64,000 nucleotides of DNA from JASLDZ01 sp964242625 (GTDB lineage: Bacteria > Pseudomonadota > Alphaproteobacteria > Caulobacterales > Caulobacteraceae), in NCBI GenBank assembly GCA_964242625.1, contig CAXTAO010000001.1:62001-126000 (forward strand). Direction: 5' to 3'. Under the pieces are notes generated by a model, which saw only the letters and a list, made by a program, of their open reading frames with translations, ran no database searches and was not told the DNA's origin. The position numbers and the translations under genes were made by a program. Position 1 is the stretch's first letter. Every line of letters starts with the position of its first letter. Shown here one piece after another: positions 34,818 to 42,718 of this stretch.

Positions 34818-35211
34818 GTGCTCGGTCGCGTCAAGGGACGCCTTCGGCTCTTCGCCCTTGACCCGCCCTCCGCTCGACGGCTGACGCATGGGCGTCGGGA
34901 CGCGGGGTGTCCCTTCTTGCTAGTTCGACAACGCCTCCGGCGGGTCGAACACAGGGCTTCACCCGTGAGGGTGGGGGCTATGGCGACGGTCGAGCCCGAA
35001 CGTCTCGATGGCTCGAGAGAGCGCCGCCCGCCGATGGCGGGCTCCGGCAAGCCCCAGCCCTGTGTTCGACGCGGGCCGCAGGCCTAAGTCGAACTTGATC
35101 TACGGGGCGCCCCGCGTCCCGACCCCTCCGGTCAGCCGTCGCGCGGAGGGCGGGTCAAGGCCGAGCGGAGCGAAGCCTGCGCAAGCAGGTCGCCTTGACG
35201 CGACCGAGCAC
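34818..35211. repeat. Large imperfect inverted repeat with nested hairpins (structured non-coding element)
   Basis: Left arm 34818-34958 is complementary to right arm 35056-35211 in four long blocks: 34818-34836 with 35193-35211 (19/19); 34856-34885 with 35131-35160 (29/30); 34894-34907 with 35110-35123 (14/14); 34944-34958 with 35056-35070 (15/15). Each arm also folds alone: GTCAAGG/CCTTGAC and GTTCGAC/GTCGAAC occur in both. The central loop (34959-35055) holds three more stems: CACCC/GGGTG (34960-34973), CGAGCC/GGCTCG (34991-35015) and CCCGCC/GGCGGG (35027-35041). No coding potential. Could be a dispersed palindromic repeat or a large structured RNA; no match to a known RNA family is recognised. 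Confidence 0.85.
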
Positions 35212-35278
35212 GACGGCGCTACCCGGCGTCTAGTTGGCGGAGCCGCGCTGACGTCCGCTCTCGACCCTTGTCGGACAT

Positions 35279-35294
35279 TGACCGAGCTTGGTCA
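35279..35294. promoter_or_regulatory. 16-bp near-palindrome upstream of the orphan membrane gene
   Basis: TGACCGAGCTTGGTCA is palindromic with one mismatched pair, 70 bp before the orphan start. It contains TTGACC as a possible -35. Operator role is only a suggestion. Confidence 0.35.
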
Positions 35295-35363
35295 TGCGCC
35301 GCAGACTCGACCTTGGGCGTGGGTTGGACCGCCCGTCCAAAAACGGCTGGCGTACAAGCAGTG

Positions 35364-35767
35364 ATGTACCTTGAAGCTGCCAAGTTCATATTGGTGAATG
35401 GCGAGACGGCAGTCGCGCTCGCATTCACTCTCATCGTCGGCTCTGTGTCTTTTGTGATTGCCGCGCGATCCAAGACCTTCAAGGCTCCCTGGGAATTGTT
35501 CTTATTTATATCTCCGCTGGTAGTCAGTTTTTGCTCATCGGTTGGGGTGTGGCGTGGATGCCGACGTCCAGGATGCATTCGAACCCAGTTTGGGCCTCCT
35601 ACTTTATCTGGCTGCCGCTCCTGGCTGCTCCGGTGCTTTCAGTTGTCGGGATTATTAGGTTAGAAGGCGCTCGGATCGCCACGGCGATCTTCGGCTTCAC
35701 CAACAGCCTCTGCTGTCTGTTCGTTGCTCTGGTCGCTTACATGGCGGTAAGTAGCTACTGGCTTTAA
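35364..35767 (+). pseudogene. Orphan four-helix membrane protein, apparently frameshifted
   Basis: From ATG 35364 one frame gives two hydrophobic helices ('FILVNGETAVALAFTLIVGS', 'WELFLFISPLVVSF') and then turns Cys/Arg-rich, ending at 35663. The -1 frame, open from at least 35531 to a TAA at 35767, carries two more clear helices ('FIWLPLLAAPVLSVVGII', 'LCCLFVALVAYMAV'). Joined at the TTTTT run 35528-35532, they make one coherent protein of about 134 aa. Either a one-base indel has broken the gene, or the T run is a programmed -1 slip or a sequencing error. Codons TTA, ATA, ATT are used here but hardly elsewhere, so recent transfer is likely. No family recognised. Confidence 0.55.
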
Positions 35768-36380
35768 CAATGGGCTTGGTTCAGCCCTACCCCCGGCCAC
35801 GCCACACCGCCGTTTTCAAGGGCAGCCTCAGCGGACGACCCGCGTCGCCTAGGCAACGTCGGTGAGCGCCCGGCAGCCGCGTCAGCTCTCCACCCCTAGC
35901 CGACGTGCGTGTCGTCTGCTTCCCGCCTCACCACCGCCCGCCGCGTGCACAGCCCTCCATCTCTCCCCACCCCCTCACGCCGCGCGCACAGTGACTCCAC
36001 CCCGCGGCGTGGGGAGGGCGTCTTGAATCCGCGCCCGAGGCGGCCGCGGTGGAGTGGACGTGCGGGTGTTTGGCGGCGGGGTTGAAACCGTCGTGTCCGC
36101 GGGGGCGTCGGATGCCCCTCGCGCCCGCCCAGCGCCGGTCGCGGGAACGCGGCCGGCGGCGCATGAAGGGGTCGGACCCTGCGCGTGGGAAGCGCATCCG
36201 GGCGGACAATGCCCGCGAGCGAAGTCGCCCCCTGGAGATGCGCCCATGGCGGAGCGGATATAGCGCCGGGAGCCGAAAACTCCCCAACACACCACGGTTC
36301 CCCCGGGCTCCCGGCCCGCGCTCCGTCCCACCTCCCCGCACCCGCACGGGCCACCCCCGCGCGAGGGCGCCGGCGCGCGC
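35768..36380. other. Non-coding stretch with two inverted repeats
   Basis: I see no supportable gene: open frames on both strands are Arg/Pro-rich artefacts of GC content. A bulged hairpin pairs CTCCCCAC (35963-35970) plus CGCCGCG (35978-35984) with 36003-36016. A perfect 10-bp inverted repeat pairs 36265-36274 (GCCGGGAGCC) with 36306-36315, about 65 bp past the stop of the minus-strand gene; no T run follows, so it is not a standard terminator. The stretch may be decayed DNA. Confidence 0.5.
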
Positions 36381-36794
36381 CTAGGGCAGGGCGGCGCTCG
36401 CGCTCACCAGCCGCACGGGGGCGTCGGCCGCGGCCACGGCGCCCAGATCGGCGGCGACGCGCTCGAGTTCGGCGTCGCTCATGCGGCCGCGCGAGGCGGA
36501 CTGCAGCTGGCGCAGGCTCATGTGCTTGAAGAAGACGTACTCGGGCCGGCGGCTCAGCCCGGGGAGGTCGCGGTCGATCACCGCGCGCGTCTCCGGATGG
36601 CCGCAGAGCAGGCCGACCGGCAGGTCGAGCACGGTTCGCGGCGCGGCGGCGGGCGGAGGGGCGTCGGCGGCGGGCAGGTCGTCGCCGAGCGGGGGCAGGG
36701 CGCTCGCGTCCGCCGAGGCGGGCTGGGCGTGGGCGCAGGCGGCGGCGAGGGCGATGCCGCAGCCCAGAGCGAGGGTGAAAGATCTCCAGGTCAT
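36381..36794 (-). CDS. Small secreted protein of unknown function
   Basis: A 137-aa protein with a clear signal peptide ('LALGCGIALAAACAHAQ'), a Pro/Ala-rich linker, and a conserved-looking C-terminal domain ('DLPVGLLCGHPETRAVIDRDLPGLSRRPEYVFFKHMSLRQLQSASRGRMSDAELERVA'). One Cys remains after processing. ATG 36794 follows GGGAGG. Codon usage is native. It diverges from gatB over 134 bp. No family assigned. Confidence 0.75.
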   Translation of the reverse strand: MTWRSFTLALGCGIALAAACAHAQPASADASALPPLGDDLPAADAPPPAAAPRTVLDLPVGLLCGHPETRAVIDRDLPGLSRRPEYVFFKHMSLRQLQSASRGRMSDAELERVAADLGAVAAADAPVRLVSASAALP

Positions 36795-36928
36795 GACGCA
36801 CCTCCCGGCACGTTGGGCTTCGCGCTATAATCGTCCGGCTAGAGGCCCGGTTGCAACACTGAAGACGGCTGCGCATCCGACCTAATCACGTCCGCGTGAT
36901 CGCGCTTGACCATCCTTGGAGGCCTCCC

Positions 36929-38437
36929 ATGACCGACCGCGCTCCGTACCGCGTCACCGGCCGCACCGGCGAGTGGGAGATCGTGCTGGGGCTCGAGGTG
37001 CACGCCCAGGTGGCCTCGCGCTCCAAGCTGTTTTCCGCCGCCGCCGTGGGCTTCGGGGCCGAGCCCAACACCCAGGTCAGCCTGGTCGACGCGGGCTTTC
37101 CCGGCATGCTGCCCGTGATCAACCGCCACTGCGTCGAGCAGGCGGTGAAGACGGGGCTGGGGCTCAAGGCCAAGATCAACGAATGGTCGCGCTTCGACCG
37201 CAAGAACTACTTCTACCCCGACCTGCCGCAGGGCTATCAGATCAGCCAGTTCAAGGACCCGATCGTGGGCGAGGGCGTGCTCACCGTCGAGCGCGACGAC
37301 GGCTCGACCTTCGAGGTCGGGATCGAGCGGCTGCACCTCGAGCAGGACGCGGGCAAGTCGCTGCACGACCAGGACCCGACCGCGACCTACGTCGATCTCA
37401 ACCGCGCAGGCACCGCGCTGATGGAGATCGTGAGCCGACCCCACCTGCGCTCGCCGGAGGACGCGGCCGCCTACGTGCGTACGTTGCGCACGCTCGTCCG
37501 CTACATCGGCACCTGCGACGGCGACATGGAGAAGGGGAACCTGCGCGCCGACGTCAACGTCTCGGTCTGCCGGCCGGGCGCCTATGAGCGGTTCCGCGAG
37601 ACGGGAGACTTCAAGCATCTCGGCACGCGCTGCGAGATCAAGAACGTCAACTCCCTGCGCTTCATCCAGCAGGCCATAGCCTATGAGGCGCGCCGGCAGG
37701 TCGAGATCCTGGAGGACGGCGGCGCCATCGACCAGGAGACGCGCCTGTTCGACGCCAACCGCGGCGAGACGCGCTCCATGCGGTCCAAGGAGGAGGCGCA
37801 CGACTACCGCTACTTCCCCGACCCCGACCTCCTGCCGCTCGTGCTCGACCCGGCGTGGATCAAGGAGATCGAAGCGTCGCTGCCGGAGCTGCCGGACGCC
37901 AAGCGCGCGCGGCTGCAGGCGCAGCACGGGCTGTCGGCGTACGACGCGCGGGTGATCGCCGCCGACGCGGGCTCCGCGGCGCTGTTCGAGCGGCTGGTCG
38001 CCGACCACGGCGCCAAGCTCACAGCCAACACCGTCACCCAGTCGGTGGCGACCTTCGCCAACGCTCACGGCGCGGAGGTGACCGCCGACGGCGTGCTGCA
38101 CATCACCGCCGAGGCGCTCTCGCAATACCTGCGGCTGGTCGAGGACGAGACGGTCTCCTCCAAAACTTCCAAGGAGCTCTTCAAGGCGATGGAGGCGCCG
38201 GACGCGCCCCCTCCCGCCGAGATTGTGGCGCGCGACGGCCTGGCGCAGACCAAGGACACGGGCGCGATCGAGGCGGCGGTGGACGAGATCGTCGCCGCCA
38301 ATCCCGACAAGGCGCAGGCCTCGCGCGAGAAGCCCCAGGCGATCGGCTGGTTCGTGGGCCAGGTGATGAAGGCGACCGGCGGCAAGGCCAACCCCGCCGC
38401 GGTCAACGAGATCCTGCGCGCGAAGCTCGGGCTCTAG
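36929..38437 (+). CDS. gatB: Asp/Glu-tRNA amidotransferase subunit B
   Basis: A 502-aa GatB: 'EIVLGLEVHAQ' opening, 'FDRKNYFYPDLPQGYQISQF' in the kinase-like cradle, 'RADVNVSVCRPG', 'CEIKNVNS', 'TRSMRSKEEAHDYRYFPDPDLLPL', and the C-terminal YqeY-like tail domain ('AIGWFVGQVMKATGGKANPAAVNEILRAKL'). Binds misacylated tRNA and activates it with ATP. ATG 36929 follows TTGGAGG. TATAAT at 36826-36831 in the divergent region may be a -10. Its stop is shared in CTAG with the convergent hemF stop. Confidence 0.97.
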   Translation: MTDRAPYRVTGRTGEWEIVLGLEVHAQVASRSKLFSAAAVGFGAEPNTQVSLVDAGFPGMLPVINRHCVEQAVKTGLGLKAKINEWSRFDRKNYFYPDLPQGYQISQFKDPIVGEGVLTVERDDGSTFEVGIERLHLEQDAGKSLHDQDPTATYVDLNRAGTALMEIVSRPHLRSPEDAAAYVRTLRTLVRYIGTCDGDMEKGNLRADVNVSVCRPGAYERFRETGDFKHLGTRCEIKNVNSLRFIQQAIAYEARRQVEILEDGGAIDQETRLFDANRGETRSMRSKEEAHDYRYFPDPDLLPLVLDPAWIKEIEASLPELPDAKRARLQAQHGLSAYDARVIAADAGSAALFERLVADHGAKLTANTVTQSVATFANAHGAEVTADGVLHITAEALSQYLRLVEDETVSSKTSKELFKAMEAPDAPPPAEIVARDGLAQTKDTGAIEAAVDEIVAANPDKAQASREKPQAIGWFVGQVMKATGGKANPAAVNEILRAKLGL

Positions 38438-39315
38438 GGCCAGCGCACCATGGGCGGCATGGAGGACAGGATCGCCTCGACGTGGCCGCCCGTCTTCAGC
38501 CCGAACAGCGTGCCGCGGTCGTAGAGGAGGTTGAACTCGACATAGCGCCCGCGCTGCACGAGTTGCGCTTCGCGGTCGGCCTCTGTCCACGGCTCGGCCA
38601 TGCGGCGGCCGACGATGGCGGGGTAGCTTTCGAGGAAGGCCTCGCCCACCGCGCGGGTGAAGGCGAAGTCGGCGTCCCAGTCCCCGGTGTCGAGCCGGTC
38701 GTAGAAGATGCCGCCCGTGCCGCGCGTCTCGCCGCGGTGGGGCAGGAGGAAGTACTCGTCCGCCCATGCCTTGTAGCGGGGGTAGTCGCCCGGTCCGTGC
38801 CCCTCGCAGGCGGCGCGCAGGGCGGCGTGGAAGGCGACCGTGTCGGGGGCGTCCTCGCGTCGGTCGGCCGCCAGCATGGGGGTGAGGTCGCCGCCGCCGC
38901 CGAACCAGCCCTGCGTCGTCTGCAGGAAGCGCGTGTTCATGTGCGCGGTCGGCGCGTGGGGATTACGCGGATGGGCGATCACGCTGATCCCGGTGGCGAA
39001 GAAGCGCGGATCGTCCTGCGCGCCCGGGATGGTGCGGGCGAACTCGGGCGCGAACTCGCCGTGGACGGTCGAGACGTGCACCGCCGCCTTCTCGAACACC
39101 CGTCCGTGGAGGAGGCCCATGACGCCGCCGCCGCCCTCCGGTCGGCTCCACGGCGTCAGCACCGCACGGGCTGGGGGCGCGTCGCCGTAGAGCCCGGCCG
39201 GCGCCTGCGCCTCCAGCGCCTCGAAGGCGGCGATGAGCCGGTCGCGCAGGGTCTCGAACCAGAGGCGCGCGGGGGCCCGGCGATCGGGAAGGGTCGCAGA
39301 CATGGCCCAGTTCAT
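38434..39315 (-). CDS. hemF: Oxygen-dependent coproporphyrinogen III oxidase
   Basis: A 293-aa HemF, converting coproporphyrinogen III to protoporphyrinogen IX with O2. Signatures: 'GGGGVMGLLHGRVFEKAAVHVSTVHG', 'ISVIAHPRNPHAPTAHMNTRFLQT', 'WFGGGGDLTPM', 'RGTGGIFYDRL' and 'QLVQRGRYVEFNLLYDRGTLFGL'. ATG 39315 overlaps the trmL stop by 4 bp; ATG 39303 is also possible. An aerobic lifestyle fits the bc1 genes nearby. Confidence 0.96.
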   Translation of the reverse strand: MNWAMSATLPDRRAPARLWFETLRDRLIAAFEALEAQAPAGLYGDAPPARAVLTPWSRPEGGGGVMGLLHGRVFEKAAVHVSTVHGEFAPEFARTIPGAQDDPRFFATGISVIAHPRNPHAPTAHMNTRFLQTTQGWFGGGGDLTPMLAADRREDAPDTVAFHAALRAACEGHGPGDYPRYKAWADEYFLLPHRGETRGTGGIFYDRLDTGDWDADFAFTRAVGEAFLESYPAIVGRRMAEPWTEADREAQLVQRGRYVEFNLLYDRGTLFGLKTGGHVEAILSSMPPMVRWP

Positions 39316-39797
39316 AGCGCGCCCGGGCCTGTCGGCGCGACCTGTGGGAAGCCGTCCACCTGCCGCAGCGCCTCGGCGAGCGCGATGGCGGCGGAGACGG
39401 TGAGGTTGAGCGAGCGCGTCTCCGGCCGGATCGGGATCACGACGCGCGCCTGCGCGGCGGCGTGCACCTCGGGCGGCGCCCCCGCGCTCTCCCGGCCGAA
39501 CAAAAGGGTGTCTCCCGCCGCAAATCGGAAGCGGGGCAGCGGCTCGGCCCCCCGTGTAGTGAAGAGCACGAGCCGGCCCTCGCTCCTCGCCGGATGCGCC
39601 AGGAAGGCGGTCCAGCCAGCGTGCAGCTCGACGCTGGCGTGGCGTCCATAGTCCATCGCCGCACGCTTCAGGCCCTTGTCCGACAGGGGGAAGCCGCAGG
39701 GCTCGATCACCTCCAGAGCCGCGCCGAAGCAGGCGCACAGCCGGATGGCCGCGCCGACGTTCTGCGGAATGTCAGGTTGAAAAAAAACGAGGCGCAT
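39312..39797 (-). CDS. trmL: tRNA (cytidine(34)-2'-O)-methyltransferase
   Basis: A 161-aa SPOUT (trefoil-knot) methyltransferase acting on the wobble base of tRNA-Leu isoacceptors. Blocks: 'MRLVFFQPDIPQNVGAAIRLCACFG', 'DYGRHA', 'LLFGRESAGAPPEVH', 'VVIPIRPETRSLNLTVSAAIALAEALRQ'. ATG 39797 matches the family start; longer frames are spurious. Coupled to hemF and divergent from petA. Confidence 0.95.
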   Translation of the reverse strand: MRLVFFQPDIPQNVGAAIRLCACFGAALEVIEPCGFPLSDKGLKRAAMDYGRHASVELHAGWTAFLAHPARSEGRLVLFTTRGAEPLPRFRFAAGDTLLFGRESAGAPPEVHAAAQARVVIPIRPETRSLNLTVSAAIALAEALRQVDGFPQVAPTGPGAL

Positions 39798-39922
39798 TCT
39801 ATTCGGAGACTTGAGATCAGCGGCGGCGCCGGTTGGGCGCGGTCGCCTGTATCGGCGGCTCCAGCGCTCCCTCAACGGAGACCCGGCCGTCGCTGTCCCT
39901 TCTGGTAGGTGGTGCGCGGTCC

Positions 39923-40495
39923 GTGGTCGAGATCCTCAACAGGCAGCCCAAGGTCGAGCACGGAACGGGCGCTGAGCCCGGCGAGCCCACCACCCCCACG
40001 CGCCGCGACTTCATCCACATCGCCGCGGCGGCCGTCGCCGGCGGCGGCGCGGTGGCGGTGGCTTGGCCCTTCATCGACCAGATGAACCCCTCGGCCGACA
40101 CTCTGGCGCTGGCGTCCATCGAGTACGACTACTCCAAGGTGGCGGTGGGCCAGCAGGCGGTGGTCAAGTGGCGCGGCAAGCCCGTGTTCGTGCGCCACCG
40201 CACCCCCAAGGAGATCGCGGAGGCGAAGGCCGACGACCACGCCGAGATGCGCGATCCCGCCACCGACGCCAGCCGGGTCAAGCCCGGCAAGGAGGAGTGG
40301 CTGATCGTGATCGGCGTCTGCACCCACCTGGGCTGCGTGCCGAACTTCGGCACGGGCGACTACGGCGGCTGGTTCTGCCCGTGCCACGGCTCGGTGTACG
40401 ACACCGCCGCGCGCATCCGCAAAGGCCCGGCGCCCTTGAATCTGCAGCTGCCCGACTACCAATTCACCGGACCCACCAAGGTCAAGATCGGCTGA
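39923..40495 (+). CDS. petA: Ubiquinol-cytochrome c reductase Rieske iron-sulfur subunit
   Basis: A 190-aa Rieske protein. Tat-like N-terminus 'TRRDFIHIAAAAVAGGGAVAVAWPF' forms the single membrane anchor; cluster ligands lie in 'CTHLGC' and 'CPCHGSVYD'. Accepts electrons from ubiquinol in the bc1 complex. The start is uncertain: GTG 39923 gives a length like relatives, while TTG 39833 would add 30 residues. First gene of petABC. Confidence 0.95.
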   Translation: MVEILNRQPKVEHGTGAEPGEPTTPTRRDFIHIAAAAVAGGGAVAVAWPFIDQMNPSADTLALASIEYDYSKVAVGQQAVVKWRGKPVFVRHRTPKEIAEAKADDHAEMRDPATDASRVKPGKEEWLIVIGVCTHLGCVPNFGTGDYGGWFCPCHGSVYDTAARIRKGPAPLNLQLPDYQFTGPTKVKIG

Positions 40496-40518
40496 CGGCC
40501 GGTCACCAGGATCCACCC

Positions 40519-41850
40519 ATGAGCGGACATTCCACCTACGAACCGAAGACCGGGATCGAGCGCTGGCTCGACACCCGCCTGCCGATCGTGCGCTTGGCCT
40601 ACGACAGCGCCATCGACTTCCCGACGCCGAAGAACCTCAACTACTGGTGGACCTTCGGCGGCATATTGGCGGTGTGCCTCGTCACCCAGATCGTGACGGG
40701 CGTCATCCTGGCCATGCACTACGTCCCGCAGGTGGACCACGCGTTCAACAGCGTCGAGCACATCATGCGCGACGTGAACCACGGCTGGATGATCCGCTAC
40801 ATCCACGCCAACGGCGCCTCCATGTTCTTCCTGGCGGTGTACATTCACATCTCGCGCGGGCTCTACTATGGCTCCTACAAGGCGCCGCGGGAGGTGCTGT
40901 GGCTCCTGGGCTGCGTCATCTATCTCCTGATGATGGCCACAGCCTTCATGGGCTATGTGCTGCCCTGGGGTCAGATGAGCTTCTACGGTGCGGTGGTGAT
41001 CACCTCGCTGTTCTCGGCCTTCGACCAGATCATCCCCGGGCTGGGCACCGCCATCACCACCTGGCTGTGGGGCGGGTTCGCGGTGGACGACGCCACGCTG
41101 AACCGCTTCTTCGCCCTGCACTACCTCCTGCCGTTCATGATCGCGGGCGTGGTGGGGCTGCACATCTGGGCGCTGCACGTGCCGGGGAACAACAACCCCA
41201 CGGGCGTTCCGGTGAAGTCCAAGGCCGACACCGTGCCGTTCCACCCGTATTACACGATCAAGGACGGCTTCGCGATCGTGTGCTTCTTCATCCTGTTCGC
41301 CTGGTTCGTGTTCTTCGCGCCCGAGGCCCTGGGCCACGCCGACAACCAGGTGCCGGCCAACCCGCTGCAGACGCCCGCGCACATCGTGCCCGAGTGGTAC
41401 TTCCTTCCCTTCTACGCCATGCTGCGCGCGGTGCCGCAGAAGCTCTTCGGCGTGCTGACCATGTTCGGGGCCATCGCGCTCCTGTTCGCCACGCCCTGGC
41501 TCGACACCTCCAAGGTGCGCTCCATGCGCTATCGGCCGGCGGCGCGCTGGTTCTTCGCCTTCTTCATCCTGGCGACGCTGGGGCTGGGCTGGGCGGGCGC
41601 CAAGCTGCCGGACGACGTGGTCATCCCCGTTGGCCGCGACGCGGTCACCGGCGCGCCTACCGGGCTGACGGTGGTGTGGTTCTCGCGGATCCTCACCCTG
41701 TACTACTACAGCTACTTCCTGCTGGTGCTGCCGATACTGGGCCTGCGCGAGACCCCCTCGAAGGTGCCCGAGTCGATCACCACCCCCGTGCTGTCGGGCG
41801 GCGCGGCGATGCCCGCCGGCGCCTACGCGGCGCCCGAGAAGAAGGGTTGA
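40519..41850 (+). CDS. petB: Cytochrome b of the bc1 complex
   Basis: A 443-aa integral membrane protein with eight or nine helices. Heme ligands are the His residues in 'GVILAMHYVP', 'IRYIHANGASMFF' and 'LHYLLPFMIAGVVGLHIWALH'; Qo-site 'PEWYFLPFYAMLRA' is intact. Starts 23 bp after petA, followed 6 bp later by petC. Confidence 0.97.
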   Translation: MSGHSTYEPKTGIERWLDTRLPIVRLAYDSAIDFPTPKNLNYWWTFGGILAVCLVTQIVTGVILAMHYVPQVDHAFNSVEHIMRDVNHGWMIRYIHANGASMFFLAVYIHISRGLYYGSYKAPREVLWLLGCVIYLLMMATAFMGYVLPWGQMSFYGAVVITSLFSAFDQIIPGLGTAITTWLWGGFAVDDATLNRFFALHYLLPFMIAGVVGLHIWALHVPGNNNPTGVPVKSKADTVPFHPYYTIKDGFAIVCFFILFAWFVFFAPEALGHADNQVPANPLQTPAHIVPEWYFLPFYAMLRAVPQKLFGVLTMFGAIALLFATPWLDTSKVRSMRYRPAARWFFAFFILATLGLGWAGAKLPDDVVIPVGRDAVTGAPTGLTVVWFSRILTLYYYSYFLLVLPILGLRETPSKVPESITTPVLSGGAAMPAGAYAAPEKKG

Positions 41851-41856
41851 TCTGAG

Positions 41857-42708
41857 ATGTTGCGTCGTGCGCTCGCCGCCCTGGCGGGCCTCTGCCTCCT
41901 CGCTTCCGCCTCGGGCGCCTTGGCCAAGACCAATGCGCTCGAGCCGAAGGAGTTCGACTACCACGGAAAGGGCATCTTCTCGACCTTCGACCAGGAGCAG
42001 CTGCAGCGCGGCTTCAAGGTGTACTCGGAGGTGTGCTCCGGCTGCCATTCGATGAACCTGCTCTACTACCGCAACCTCGGTCAAAAGGGCGGCCCGTTCT
42101 ATTCGAAGAAGTACCCGAACCCCAACGAGAGCCCCTACGCCAAGGCGATCTCGGCCGAGGTCAAGGTGCCCGACATCGACCCCGATACGGGCGACGCGAC
42201 CACGCGGGCGGGCACGCCGGCGGACAGCTTCAAGAACCCCTTCGCCAACCAGGCGGCTGCGCGGGCGGCCAACGGCGGCGCGCTCCCGCCCGACCTGTCG
42301 GTGATCACCCGCGCCCGCGAGGGCGGGGCGGCTTACGTCTATTCCCTGCTGCAGGGCTATGTGGACGACGCGCCCAAGGGCCTGCAGGTGCCCGACGGCA
42401 AGTACTACAACCCCTACATGGCGGGCGACCTGTCGTCCTACTGGAGCGGTCCGAAGGACAAGGTGCCTCCGGGCGGCTTCATCGCCATGCCCTTCCAGCT
42501 CGTGCCCGAGCGAGTGACCTTCGACGACGGCACCAAGTCCACCACCGAGCAGGAAGCGCGCGACGTCTCGGTCTTCCTCGCCTGGGCGGCGGAGCCGAAG
42601 CAGACCGAACGCAAGGAGGCGGGCGTGGCGGTGATGCTCTACCTCATCCTCTTCGCGGTCGTGCTCTGGTTCTCGTACAAGCAGATCTGGCGCAACGTCG
42701 CCCACTGA
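41857..42708 (+). CDS. petC: Cytochrome c1 of the bc1 complex
   Basis: A 283-aa cytochrome c1. Signal peptide to about residue 23, heme motif C60-S-G-C63-H64, the axial Met region 'MPFQLVPERVTFDDG', and a C-terminal anchor ('VMLYLILFAVVLWFSYKQIW'). Passes electrons from the Rieske centre to soluble or membrane cytochrome c in the periplasm. Last gene of petABC. Confidence 0.97.
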   Translation: MLRRALAALAGLCLLASASGALAKTNALEPKEFDYHGKGIFSTFDQEQLQRGFKVYSEVCSGCHSMNLLYYRNLGQKGGPFYSKKYPNPNESPYAKAISAEVKVPDIDPDTGDATTRAGTPADSFKNPFANQAAARAANGGALPPDLSVITRAREGGAAYVYSLLQGYVDDAPKGLQVPDGKYYNPYMAGDLSSYWSGPKDKVPPGGFIAMPFQLVPERVTFDDGTKSTTEQEARDVSVFLAWAAEPKQTERKEAGVAVMLYLILFAVVLWFSYKQIWRNVAH

Positions 42709-42718
42709 CGGCGGCGCG

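Noticed and set aside
34818..35211. CRISPR array or retron non-coding RNA
   Set aside because: There are no regularly spaced direct repeats and spacers and no cas gene or reverse transcriptase nearby; the pattern is inverted, not tandem.
34818..35211. Insertion sequence
   Set aside because: Complementary arms are present but no transposase frame lies between them and no target duplication is evident.
35896..36876. Minus-strand 326-codon frame over the gene-free stretch
   Set aside because: No hydrophobic core or motif, Arg/Pro-rich throughout, and it overlaps the better supported 137-aa secreted protein in another phase.
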